Source: AC-32 sp963746155
Lineage (GTDB): Bacteria; Actinomycetota; Thermoleophilia; Gaiellales; Gaiellaceae
Direction of reading: 5' to 3'
NCBI GenBank assembly: GCA_963746155.1
Contig: CAVVAB010000012.1
Span: 248,001 to 312,000, forward strand
DNA length: 64,000 bases
The notes beneath the pieces are model-generated. The model had not been told where the DNA came from. It saw only the letters and a list, made by a program, of their open reading frames with translations, and did not search any database. The position numbers were made by a program, and so were the translations under genes. This document shows, in pieces, positions 52,452 through 60,672 of this stretch. Each line of letters begins with the position of its first letter. Within the stretch, counting starts at the first letter, position 1.

Positions 52452-52873
52452 CCGTGCAGCGTCCCGCCCCAGGTCGCGGGATCGACGTCCTCGAGCGTCT
52501 CGGAGAACGTCCAGCGGTGGCCGGCCGGGTCCTCGGCCGCGTACTGCCGCTCGCCGTACTCGAAGTCGGTCGGCTCCATCTGGATCCGCGCTCCGTGCGA
52601 CCGCGCGCGCTCGCAGTGGGCGCGGGCGTCGTCGACGCGCACGAGCACCGAGTGCGTCGCCTCACCCTCGCGGGGCGGGCGCTTGTCGTGCCGGACGTCC
52701 GCGACGATGACGGCGCCCTCGCCGACTCGCAACTGCGAGCGATGGCTCTCGCCGATCTGGAGGCGCTCCTCGAACCCGAACGCGGCGCTCAGCCAGGCCA
52801 CGGCCTCGCGGACGTCCGGGTAGATCAGGACCGGAACGACCGTTGCAGACGGGATCGAGCGGTTCGGCCTCAC
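52448..52873 (-). CDS. VOC-superfamily (glyoxalase/bleomycin resistance-like) protein
   Basis: 141 residues: ATVVPVLIYPDVREAVAWLS, AAFGFEERLQIGESHRSQL, THSVLVRVDDARAHCERARS, EDPAGHRWTFSETLEDVDP. One beta-alpha-beta-beta-beta pair as in drug-binding VOC proteins. GTG 52873 overlaps the ABC gene stop (GTGA). Confidence 0.86.
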   Translation of the reverse strand: MRPNRSIPSATVVPVLIYPDVREAVAWLSAAFGFEERLQIGESHRSQLRVGEGAVIVADVRHDKRPPREGEATHSVLVRVDDARAHCERARSHGARIQMEPTDFEYGERQYAAEDPAGHRWTFSETLEDVDPATWGGTLHG

Positions 52874-54627
52874 GTCGTCCCCGCTGCGATGCCGGCCTGC
52901 CACGAGGCCCACAGCCGCGCGTAGCGCTCGCCCTGCTCGACGAGGTCGTCGTGCGAGGCGACCTCGACCACGCGGCCGTTATCCATGACGACCACGCGGT
53001 CGGCGCGCTCGGCGGTCGAGAGGCGGTGGGCGATGATGATCACCGTCCGCCCGGCGACGACGGCCGCCAGCGCCTCCTCGACCGCGGCCTCGGTCGCGGG
53101 GTCGAGGCTCGAGGTCGCCTCGTCGAGGACGATCACAGCCGGGTCGGCGAGAGCTACGCGCGCGATCCCGACGAGCTGCCGCTCGCCGGCCGAGAGCCGG
53201 ACGCCCCGGGTCTGGACGTCGGTGCCGATCCCGTCCGGGAGCGCCTCGAAGCGGGTCAGGGCGCCGATCTCGTCGAGCGCGCGCACGACCTCCTCGTCGG
53301 AGGCCTCGGGCTGGGCGAGGCGGACGTTGTCGGCGATCGTGCCGCTGAAGAGGTGCCCCTCCTGCGGGAGCATCACGATCCGGTGGCGGAGCGACTCGAG
53401 CGTCCCGTCGCGCAGGTCGACGCCCCCGAGCGAGATCGAGCCTCGCTGCGGGTCGTACTGCCGGGTCAGGAGCTTCGCGAGCGTCGACTTCCCCGCGCCG
53501 GTGACGCCCACGAGCGCGACGTGCTCGCCGGGCTCGAGACGGAGCGAGACGCCGCGCACGACCGGAGCGCCGCTCGCGTAGCCGAACGTGACGTCGCGAA
53601 GCTCGACCGCGCCCGTCGCCGGAAGCTCGACCGCGCCGGGCCGCTCGGCGACCGCGCTCTCCGTCCGCATCAGGCCGACGATCTTGCCGAGTGCGGCGAG
53701 GCCCTGGCGGAACTCGCCGAGCCACTCGCTGAAGCGCGCGATCGGGTCGAACAGCTGCACGAGGTAGAGCAGGAAGGCGGCGATCGTCCCGGTCGAGATC
53801 TCGCCGTGGTCGTACATCGTCGCGGCGACGAGCAGCACGGTCACGAGCGCGATCGTCTGCGCCATCGGGATCATCGTGAAGAGGCGGATGTTCACGAACG
53901 ACGCGCGCCGCCACGCGCGGATCTGTGCCTCGCTGTGCGGCTCGTAGGTCTCGATCGTCTGCTGCTCGCGACGGAACGACTGCACGACGCGCACACCCGT
54001 GAGCCCCTCCTGCAGCACGGTCAGCGTCTCGGCGACCCGGTCGCGGATCGCGTGGTAGGCCTCGCCAGCGCTGTGGTGGAAGGCCCAGCTCGACCCGAGC
54101 AGCAGCGGCAGCGCGACGAGCGAGACCAGCGCCAGCTTCGGCGAGAGGAACACGAGCACGATCGCGGTCAGCAGGATCTGGAGGCCGCTGCCCACGACCT
54201 CGACCAGCGCCTCGCGCAGGAACTCGTCGAGCGCCTGCACGTCCGAGGTGAGCCGCGAGACGAGCACGCCCGTCCGCTCCTGCTCGAAGAACCCGAGCGG
54301 GAGCACCTGGAGCTTGTCGAAGGCCGCCGTGCGCAGCGAGGCGAGGTAGCGCTCGCCGCCGGTCGCCGCGAGCAGGGTCTGCGCGCGGACGACGAACGGC
54401 TTCACGATCGCGAGCAGGACGAGAGCGATCGTGGCCGTGTCCAGTGCGGCCAGGCTGTGCTTGGAGATCCCGTGGTCGATCGCGTACCGGACGAGCGCGG
54501 GGCCGGCGAGCGTGATCAGCGTCGAGACGACCACCGCAACGCCCGCGCCGATGTAGCGCGTCTGCACGTCGCGCGTCATGTGGCGGGTCTCCTGCCAGAC
54601 CTCCCGCGTCGTGGCCTTGTGAATCAC
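52870..54627 (-). CDS. ABC transporter, fused membrane/ATPase half-exporter
   Basis: 585 residues: six-helix exporter domain (~1-320) and ATPase domain with Walker A GVTGAGKST, Q-loop MLPQEGHLF, signature LSAGERQLV (LSGGQ variant), Walker B VIVLDEATSSLD and His in IIAHRLST. Probably heterodimer with the gene just upstream, exporting lipids, peptides or drugs. GTG 54627 overlaps the stop of that gene. Confidence 0.93.
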   Translation of the reverse strand: MIHKATTREVWQETRHMTRDVQTRYIGAGVAVVVSTLITLAGPALVRYAIDHGISKHSLAALDTATIALVLLAIVKPFVVRAQTLLAATGGERYLASLRTAAFDKLQVLPLGFFEQERTGVLVSRLTSDVQALDEFLREALVEVVGSGLQILLTAIVLVFLSPKLALVSLVALPLLLGSSWAFHHSAGEAYHAIRDRVAETLTVLQEGLTGVRVVQSFRREQQTIETYEPHSEAQIRAWRRASFVNIRLFTMIPMAQTIALVTVLLVAATMYDHGEISTGTIAAFLLYLVQLFDPIARFSEWLGEFRQGLAALGKIVGLMRTESAVAERPGAVELPATGAVELRDVTFGYASGAPVVRGVSLRLEPGEHVALVGVTGAGKSTLAKLLTRQYDPQRGSISLGGVDLRDGTLESLRHRIVMLPQEGHLFSGTIADNVRLAQPEASDEEVVRALDEIGALTRFEALPDGIGTDVQTRGVRLSAGERQLVGIARVALADPAVIVLDEATSSLDPATEAAVEEALAAVVAGRTVIIIAHRLSTAERADRVVVMDNGRVVEVASHDDLVEQGERYARLWASWQAGIAAGTT

Positions 54628-56372
54628 GCTGCCTCGACCTCCAGCGCGAGCAGCGCGCGGTAACCGGCCGAGCGCTGGAGGAGCTCCGCGTGCCGGCCCT
54701 CCTCGACGATGCGCCCGCCCTCGAGCACGGCGACCCGGTCGGCGAGCGCGATCGTTGCGGGCCTGTGGGCGATCACGAGCGTCGTCCGGCCGCGCATCAC
54801 CTCTCCGAGCGCCGCGCGGATCTCGTGCTCCTTGGTCGCGTCGACCGCCGACGTGGCGTCGTCCAGGACGAGCACCGCGGGGTCGGCCAGGATCGCCCGC
54901 GCGATCGCGATCCGCTGGCGCTGGCCGCCCGAGAGCGAGAACCCGCGCTCGCCGAGGACGGTGTCGTAGCCGGCCGGAAGGTCGGAGATGAACTCCGCGG
55001 CGCCTGCGAGCGCCGCCGCGCGCTCGACCGAGGGGTCGTCCGCGTCCGGCTTCCCGAGCCGGATGTTCTCGCGCACGCTCTCGCTGAACAGAAACGTCTC
55101 CTCGAACACGAGCGCGACCGCGCTGCGCACGTCCACGATCCGCAAAGCGCGGAGGTCGTGGCCGTCGAGCAGGACGCGCCCGTCCTCCGGGTCGTAGAGC
55201 CGCGCGAGCAGGCCGGCGACGGTGCTCTTGCCGGAGCCGGTCGCGCCGACCAGGGCAAGCGACTCGCCCGGAGCGACGTGCAGGTCGAGCCCGTCGAGCA
55301 CCGCGTGGTCGCCCTCGTGGCCGAAGCGGACGGCCTCGAGCCGCACGTCGCCGCGCACCGGCTGCTCGAGGGTCTCGGGGTGGCGCGGGTCGCGCAGCCG
55401 CGGCTCGGCCTCGAGCACCTCGGTGATCCGCCCGCTCGCGGCGAGCGCCTTCTGCAAGGTCGTGACCCGCTGGCCAAGCACGCGCAGCGGCCAGACGAGC
55501 ATGACCACGTAGGCGTTGAAAGCGACGAACGAGCCGAGCTGCAGGGTGCCGTCGATCACCTGCCGCCCGCCGATCCAGAGCACGACCGCGATCCCGAGCA
55601 GCGGAAGCATCTCGAGCACCGGGTTGAAGGCCGCGTCGAGCCGCGCGAGCACCATCGCGCGGTCGTACACCTCGTCGCTGCGCCGACGGAAGCGGGCCGA
55701 GAGCGCATCGCCTGCCCCGAGCCCCTTCACGACTCGGATTCCGCTGACCGTCTCCTCGACGAGCGTGGAGGCCTCGCCCCACGACTCCTGCAGCTTCCGC
55801 GTGCCCGCGTCGTAGCGCCGCGAGTAGAGCCAGGCGCCGAGGCTGACGAACGGGAGCGGGATCAGCACGATCAGCGCGAGCTGGACGTCGAGGATCAGCA
55901 TCACGATCGCGACGGCGACGACCGTCAGCGCATAGCCGATCGTGTGGCCGATCGCGTCCATCATCCGCGCGACGTGCAGCGAGTCGGACGAGGCGCGGCT
56001 CAGCAGCTCGCCCGGGCCGACGCGGTCGTGGTACGAGGCGTCGAGGCGGAGCGCGTGCGCGAAGATCGCGTCGCGAACCTGTGCGTCGGAGCGCGACCGG
56101 TTGCGGATCGCGTAGATGTGGCGCATCCCACCGGCGCTGACCTCGAGCAGGCCGAGGCAGAGCAGCGCGATCAGCCAGAGCAGGAGCGTGTGCCGGTCGC
56201 CGGTGACGATCCCGTGGTCGATCGCCGTGCCGACGATCAGCGGCGCGGCGACAGCGCCGAGCTGCCAGAGCAGCCCGGAGGACACGGCACCCGCCACCCC
56301 GCCGCTCTGCGAGCGCGCAGCCGCGCGCACGAAACGCCACGCCGCGCCGCGGCGTTCATCGCCTACTCCCAT
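54624..56372 (-). CDS. ABC transporter, fused membrane/ATPase half-exporter
   Basis: 582 residues: transmembrane part (~25-310) and ATPase with Walker A GATGSGKST, LSGGQRQRIAIAR and Walker B VLVLDDATSAVD (the catalytic Glu after Asp is Asp here, DDATS, a degenerate site typical of one half of heterodimeric exporters). ATG 56372 gives MGVGDERRG; the upstream frame is antisense-like. First gene of the operon with the second half-exporter, VOC protein and methyltransferase. Confidence 0.93.
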   Translation of the reverse strand: MGVGDERRGAAWRFVRAAARSQSGGVAGAVSSGLLWQLGAVAAPLIVGTAIDHGIVTGDRHTLLLWLIALLCLGLLEVSAGGMRHIYAIRNRSRSDAQVRDAIFAHALRLDASYHDRVGPGELLSRASSDSLHVARMMDAIGHTIGYALTVVAVAIVMLILDVQLALIVLIPLPFVSLGAWLYSRRYDAGTRKLQESWGEASTLVEETVSGIRVVKGLGAGDALSARFRRRSDEVYDRAMVLARLDAAFNPVLEMLPLLGIAVVLWIGGRQVIDGTLQLGSFVAFNAYVVMLVWPLRVLGQRVTTLQKALAASGRITEVLEAEPRLRDPRHPETLEQPVRGDVRLEAVRFGHEGDHAVLDGLDLHVAPGESLALVGATGSGKSTVAGLLARLYDPEDGRVLLDGHDLRALRIVDVRSAVALVFEETFLFSESVRENIRLGKPDADDPSVERAAALAGAAEFISDLPAGYDTVLGERGFSLSGGQRQRIAIARAILADPAVLVLDDATSAVDATKEHEIRAALGEVMRGRTTLVIAHRPATIALADRVAVLEGGRIVEEGRHAELLQRSAGYRALLALEVEAA

Positions 56373-56473
56373 GCGCCTCAAGGTACCCGGACGGCTTCCA
56401 GGGCGACGGCCGGATTGACACCCCACCCGGCGCATGGTTGAGTCGGGCGGTTGTCGACGCGAGAGGAGATGCT

Positions 56474-56866
56474 GTGAGCAACGACGGACCGCTCGGGAAG
56501 CCGCGAGGTATCGGCTTCGGAATCCTGATTTTCATCGTCACGCTCGGGATCTACGGCCTGTACTGGTCGTTCGTGACCTTCGACGAGCTTCAACAGCGCA
56601 CGAAGCGCGGAATCGGCGGCGGGATCGCGCTGCTGATCGCGGTCATCGTCGGAATCGCGATCCCGTTTCTCGCCGGGAGCGAGGTGGGCAAGATGTACGC
56701 CTCGGATGGCCGTGAGCAGCCGGTTTCCGGCTGGACGGGTCTCTGGCACCTCCTCCCGATCGTTGGCGCGATCATCTGGTGGGTGAAGGTGCAGGGTGCC
56801 CTCAACAGCTACTGGGAGTCGCAGGCGACCAGCCCGGCTCCGATGGACGCCGCGACCACCGCATAG
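56474..56866 (+). CDS. DUF4234-like membrane protein
   Basis: 130 residues, three transmembrane segments (GFGILIFIVTLGIYGLYWSF, IALLIAVIVGIAIPFLAGS, GLWHLLPIVGAIIWWVKVQG), YGLYWSFVTFDELQQRTKRG being the family signature. GTG 56474 preceded by GAGAGGAG. Function unknown. Confidence 0.8.
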   Translation: MSNDGPLGKPRGIGFGILIFIVTLGIYGLYWSFVTFDELQQRTKRGIGGGIALLIAVIVGIAIPFLAGSEVGKMYASDGREQPVSGWTGLWHLLPIVGAIIWWVKVQGALNSYWESQATSPAPMDAATTA

Positions 56867-56906
56867 ACCGCGCGGACGGCGGCGCGCGGGCTGGAAGACT
56901 GCACGC

Positions 56907-57722
56907 ATGAGCGCCGCCGAGGACCGGTTTCCAAGGCCGAGCGTCATGGGCGTGATCAACGTCACGCCCGACTCGTTCTCGGACGGCGGGGTCAACCTGG
57001 ACCCCGCCGACGCGATCGCCTCCGGACGGCGCATGGCCCGCGAGGGCGCCGCGATCGTGGACATCGGGGGCGAGTCGACGCGCCCGGGCTCCGACGGCGT
57101 CGACGTCGAGGAGGAGCTGCGGCGTGTGGTGCCCGTGCTCGAGGGGCTCGCGGGCGAGGTGCCGGTCTCGATCGACACCTCGAAGGCCGAGGTCGCGCGC
57201 CAGGCCCTCGCGCTCGGCGCCGAGATGGTCAACGACGTGACCGCCTTGCGCGGCGACCCGGAGCTGGCCGAAGTCGTCGCCGGCTCGGATGCGTTCCTGT
57301 GCCTGATGCACATGCGCGGCGAGCCGCGGACGATGCAGGCCGACCCGCGCTACGACGACGTGGTCGCCGAGGTGGCTGCGTTCCTCGAGGAGCGGCTCGC
57401 GTTCGCGGTCGACTCCGGGATCGCGGAGGAGCGGGTCTGCCTCGACCCGGGGATCGGCTTCGGCAAGACCGTCGAGCACAACTTCGAGCTGATACGGCGG
57501 CTCGACGAGCTGACCGCGCTCGGGCGGCCGGTGGTCGTCGGCTTCTCGCGCAAGAGCTCGCTCGGGAAGCTGCTCGGCGATCCCGACGCAACGACCGGCT
57601 CGACCGCGGCCAGCGTGGGGGCGGCAGTCGCGGCCTACGAGCGCGGCGCCACGATCCTCCGCGTCCACGACGTCAGGGAGCACGTGGAGGCCCTGACCGC
57701 GGCCGCGGCCGCTTTGCCGTGA
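56907..57722 (+). CDS. folP: Dihydropteroate synthase
   Basis: 271 residues: VMGVINVTPDSFSDGG, DIGGESTRPGSDGVD, SIDTSKAEVA, MVNDVTALRGD, CLMHMRGEPRTMQ, LDPGIGFGKTVEHN, VVVGFSRKSSLG. Condenses p-aminobenzoate with the pterin diphosphate, sulfonamide target. GTGA overlap into folB. Confidence 0.96.
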   Translation: MSAAEDRFPRPSVMGVINVTPDSFSDGGVNLDPADAIASGRRMAREGAAIVDIGGESTRPGSDGVDVEEELRRVVPVLEGLAGEVPVSIDTSKAEVARQALALGAEMVNDVTALRGDPELAEVVAGSDAFLCLMHMRGEPRTMQADPRYDDVVAEVAAFLEERLAFAVDSGIAEERVCLDPGIGFGKTVEHNFELIRRLDELTALGRPVVVGFSRKSSLGKLLGDPDATTGSTAASVGAAVAAYERGATILRVHDVREHVEALTAAAAALP

Positions 57723-58072
57723 CGGTCGTCGTGGAGGTCGCGGGGCTGGAGGTGCCGGGGCGCCACGGGGTGCTCGACGAGGAACGCGAGCGGGAGCAGC
57801 CGTTCGTGTACGACGTCGAGCTCGAGCTCGCAGAGCCTGCGAAGGACGAGATCGGAGAGACGGTCGACTACCGCGAGGTTGCCGCGCTCGTGCAGGAGGT
57901 CTCGGAGAGCCGGCAGTTCCGGCTCCTGGAGTCGATCGCGGCCGCAGTCGCCGACGCCCTCATCGAGCGCTTCCCTGCCGAGCGCGTCCGCGTGCGCGTG
58001 CGCAAGCCGGAGGTCCGGCTGGCCGTGCCGGTCGGGCACACGGCCGCTAGCGTCGAGCGGTTGCGACCCTGA
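57719..58072 (+). CDS. folB: Dihydroneopterin aldolase
   Basis: 117 residues: VAGLEVPGRHGVLDEERERE, PFVYDVELELAEPAKDEIGE, TVDYREVAALVQEVSESRQF, LLESIAAAVADALIERFPAE. Catalytic Glu in LDEEREREQ and Lys in VRVRKPEVRL region. Its 3' end overlaps a subtilase gene on the other strand by 26 bp. Confidence 0.95.
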   Translation: MTVVVEVAGLEVPGRHGVLDEEREREQPFVYDVELELAEPAKDEIGETVDYREVAALVQEVSESRQFRLLESIAAAVADALIERFPAERVRVRVRKPEVRLAVPVGHTAASVERLRP

Positions 58073-59699
58073 TCGTGTAGCCGGCCTCGACGGCCGGCTT
58101 TGCCAGGAAGACATCGAGATAGACGTACTGGCCTGTGCCACGGCCCGGGATGACCAGCCGCTCGCGCTTCGCGCCCGAGTGCGCCGAAAGCCCGAGCAGG
58201 TCTCGCCGCGCGGCCGCGCCGCGCTCGAAGACCGTGGTCGTCTTCCTGCCCCAGACCTGGAGCGTGACGTTCGCGTTCGGCTTGACGGTCACGATCAGCC
58301 GCCCCTTCGCCGGAAGGTACGCGCGGTAGACGTCCTCGGTATCGTCGTCGCGCTCGACGTGGGCCGCGAGCGCCTTGTTGGCGCGCCCAGGGAACGTGAG
58401 CGCCGCGTGGCCGGTCTTGAAGAGGCCTTTCGGCTTGACGAGGTAGATGTCCTCGTTTGGCTCCTGCGGGTCCGGCGCGGGCGCCTTGCGTGTGATCGCG
58501 GCCGGGGCGTCGAGGATCCCGTAGCCCGTGTTTCTGTTCCAGCCGCGCTTCGAGCCGTGGTGGGCCGAGCGGCGCATGACCTCGAAGAGCTGCGTGTTCG
58601 AGAGGTTCGGGCGCAGCGTCCAGACCGCGGCGGCTGTACCCGTGACGAGCGGCCCCGAGAAGCTCGTCCCGTCGAACGTGTCGTAGGGATCCCCGGGCAC
58701 CGGCTGCCAGATCTGCGGGACCGCGACGAGCATGTCCTCTCCCGGGGCCGCGAGGTCCATGTGCGAGGAGGCGCTCGAGAAGTCGGACACCTGGTCGAAC
58801 TCGTTCGTGGCGCCGACCGTCAGCACGTGCGCGAACGAGGCCGGGTACGAGAGCGGACTGCCGATCTCGCGGTCGTTCCCGGCCGAGGCGACGACGAGCG
58901 AGCCGGTCCCGAACACGGCCAGGATCGCGTCCTCCTCGATCGGGATCCGGTCGAAGCCGCCGAGGCTGAGGTTGATCACGGAGCGCCCGTGCTTGATCGC
59001 GTCGAACAGGCCGGCGATCTCGTCGCCGACCGTCAGCACTCCGTTGGGGCTCGCGTCCCAGATCTGGAGCTTCGCCTTCGGGTAGATCCCGGTCATGTTC
59101 ACGCCGGGGGCCCCGACGACCGAGGCGGTCGCGGTGCCGTGCAGCTCGTCCTCGTCCGCGCTGAAGCTCTGCGGGTTCAGGTAGCTCGTCTGCGGCCTGT
59201 TCAGGAACTCCGGGTTGCTCGCGTCGACGCCCGAGTCGATCATCGTGACCGGTACGCCCGGCCCGGGCGGCGTCCAGCGGTCGGCGCCTACGTGGGGGAT
59301 CCACCATTCCTCCGAGAAGTGGGGCGTGGCGGCGAGCGGGCTCGCGAGCGCATCCCAGGGCGAGAGCCGGAGCGGGACGTCAGGGCTCACCGAGCGGACG
59401 ACTCCCTGCGCGCGCAGCCCGGGCAGCAGCCGGACCGCGGCCGCGCTCGGAACGCGCCAGAGCGCGATCTCGGGCGCGATCTGCACGCCGCCCGCCTGGC
59501 TCAGCGCGAACTCCGCGCCGCCGGTTCCGTCGTGGGAGAGCTGGACGAGCGTGTGCGAGTAGTCGCGCAGGCTCCGGACCGAGCTCGCCCCGGCCGGCGA
59601 GGCCGGAAGGATCGCGTGCCCCGGGTGCACGGGCAGCGCGGCGCGCGCCGGTGAGGCGCACGCGAGCAGCAGGACCCCGATGACCATCAGACGGCGCAC
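58047..59699 (-). CDS. Subtilisin-like serine protease (S8), secreted
   Basis: 550 residues from GTG 59699 (ATG 59687 also possible): signal RRLMVIGVLLLACASPARA, propeptide-like region, catalytic Asp in VTMIDSGVD, His in DELHGTATASV, oxyanion Asn in VASAGND, Ser in FDGTSFSGPLVTG; C-terminal ~150 residues form a beta-rich extension. Placed on the opposite strand between folB and folK. A role in folate synthesis is not expected. Confidence 0.93.
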   Translation of the reverse strand: MRRLMVIGVLLLACASPARAALPVHPGHAILPASPAGASSVRSLRDYSHTLVQLSHDGTGGAEFALSQAGGVQIAPEIALWRVPSAAAVRLLPGLRAQGVVRSVSPDVPLRLSPWDALASPLAATPHFSEEWWIPHVGADRWTPPGPGVPVTMIDSGVDASNPEFLNRPQTSYLNPQSFSADEDELHGTATASVVGAPGVNMTGIYPKAKLQIWDASPNGVLTVGDEIAGLFDAIKHGRSVINLSLGGFDRIPIEEDAILAVFGTGSLVVASAGNDREIGSPLSYPASFAHVLTVGATNEFDQVSDFSSASSHMDLAAPGEDMLVAVPQIWQPVPGDPYDTFDGTSFSGPLVTGTAAAVWTLRPNLSNTQLFEVMRRSAHHGSKRGWNRNTGYGILDAPAAITRKAPAPDPQEPNEDIYLVKPKGLFKTGHAALTFPGRANKALAAHVERDDDTEDVYRAYLPAKGRLIVTVKPNANVTLQVWGRKTTTVFERGAAARRDLLGLSAHSGAKRERLVIPGRGTGQYVYLDVFLAKPAVEAGYTIRVATARR

Positions 59700-59760
59700 G
59701 TACGCGCACAAGGTACCGGCGGGCCGCGTCCGTTGTGGACGACCGGCGAGAATCGGAGAG

Positions 59761-60219
59761 ATGACCACAGCCTTCGTCGGAATCGGCTCGAACCTCGGCG
59801 AGCGAGAGCGCCAGATCGAGGCAGCTCTCGACCTTCTTGCGGCCGAGGACGGGATCGAGCTGGTGGCCGCCTCGACCCTCCGCGAGACCGAGCCGGTGGG
59901 CTACCTGGACCAGCCGGCGTTCCTGAACGGCGCCGCCCGGGTCGAGACCGACCTCTCCGCGCATGACCTGCTCGCGCGCCTGCTCGCGATCGAGCTCGAG
60001 CTGGGCCGCGTCCGCGGCGACGGCCCGCGCTTCGGCCCGCGCACGATCGACCTCGACCTCCTGATCTACGGACAGGAGACGATCGACGAGCCGGGCCTCA
60101 CCGTCCCGCATCCCCGCCTGGCCGAGCGCCGGTTCGCGCTGGAGCCGCTGGCGGAGCTCGATCCCGCGCTGGAGGTCCCCGGGCTCGGCTCGGTCCAGGC
60201 CCTGCTGGCAGGGCTATGA
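59761..60219 (+). CDS. folK: 2-amino-4-hydroxy-6-hydroxymethyldihydropteridine pyrophosphokinase
   Basis: 152 residues: AFVGIGSNLGERERQIEAAL, EPVGYLDQPAFLNGAARVET, PRFGPRTIDLDLLIYG (catalytic Asps), LTVPHPRLAERRFALEPLAE. Completes the folP-folB-folK folate set although separated by the subtilase. Confidence 0.96.
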   Translation: MTTAFVGIGSNLGERERQIEAALDLLAAEDGIELVAASTLRETEPVGYLDQPAFLNGAARVETDLSAHDLLARLLAIELELGRVRGDGPRFGPRTIDLDLLIYGQETIDEPGLTVPHPRLAERRFALEPLAELDPALEVPGLGSVQALLAGL

Positions 60220-60227
60220 TTCTGCGC

Positions 60228-60593
60228 ATGTCGCATCTCGACGAGCTCGACGAGTTCGAGGCCGAGCTCGAGCTCACGCTCAAGAAGGAGTACACGGCCG
60301 TCTTCGGCCTCTTCCGCTACTGCGTGCTCACGCAGGACGCGACGTACCTCTGCAACCGGCTCGACCTCCAGTACGTCCCGCAGCAGAGCTACCCGTTCTT
60401 CCACCTGAAGATGGAAGACGTGTGGGTGTGGGACAAGAACCGCCCGACGCGGATCATCCCGCGCACCGAGGTCTACACCTCGAGCGACGTCACCGTCGAG
60501 GAGCTCCGCGCCGACGGCGACGAGCCCGCGCTGACTCCCGAGGCGCTCGCAGAGCGCATCGGCGAGTCGCCTGCCTCGGACGACGACGCCTAG
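60228..60593 (+). CDS. DUF2469-family protein
   Basis: 121 residues from ATG 60228: LDEFEAELELTLKKEYTAVF, GLFRYCVLTQDATYLCNRLD, VWVWDKNRPTRIIPRTEVYT, SSDVTVEELRADG. Matches the small acidic DUF2469 family conserved in actinobacteria (usually near rnhB), function unknown. ATG 60216 also in frame, overlapping the folK stop. Confidence 0.85.
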   Translation: MSHLDELDEFEAELELTLKKEYTAVFGLFRYCVLTQDATYLCNRLDLQYVPQQSYPFFHLKMEDVWVWDKNRPTRIIPRTEVYTSSDVTVEELRADGDEPALTPEALAERIGESPASDDDA

Positions 60594-60672
60594 AGCGGTG
60601 CCTAGAAAGCCTGGGTCGAGCGGCCGGTTCAGGGGCTAACTCGACCTACAGCACGGCGTCTACAAGAGTGAG

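Noticed and set aside
52870..56340. Minus-strand frame of 1156 codons
   Set aside because: The first part is out of frame with the upstream ABC gene and is just GC-rich open reading; two separate ABC genes with GTGA overlap explain the locus.
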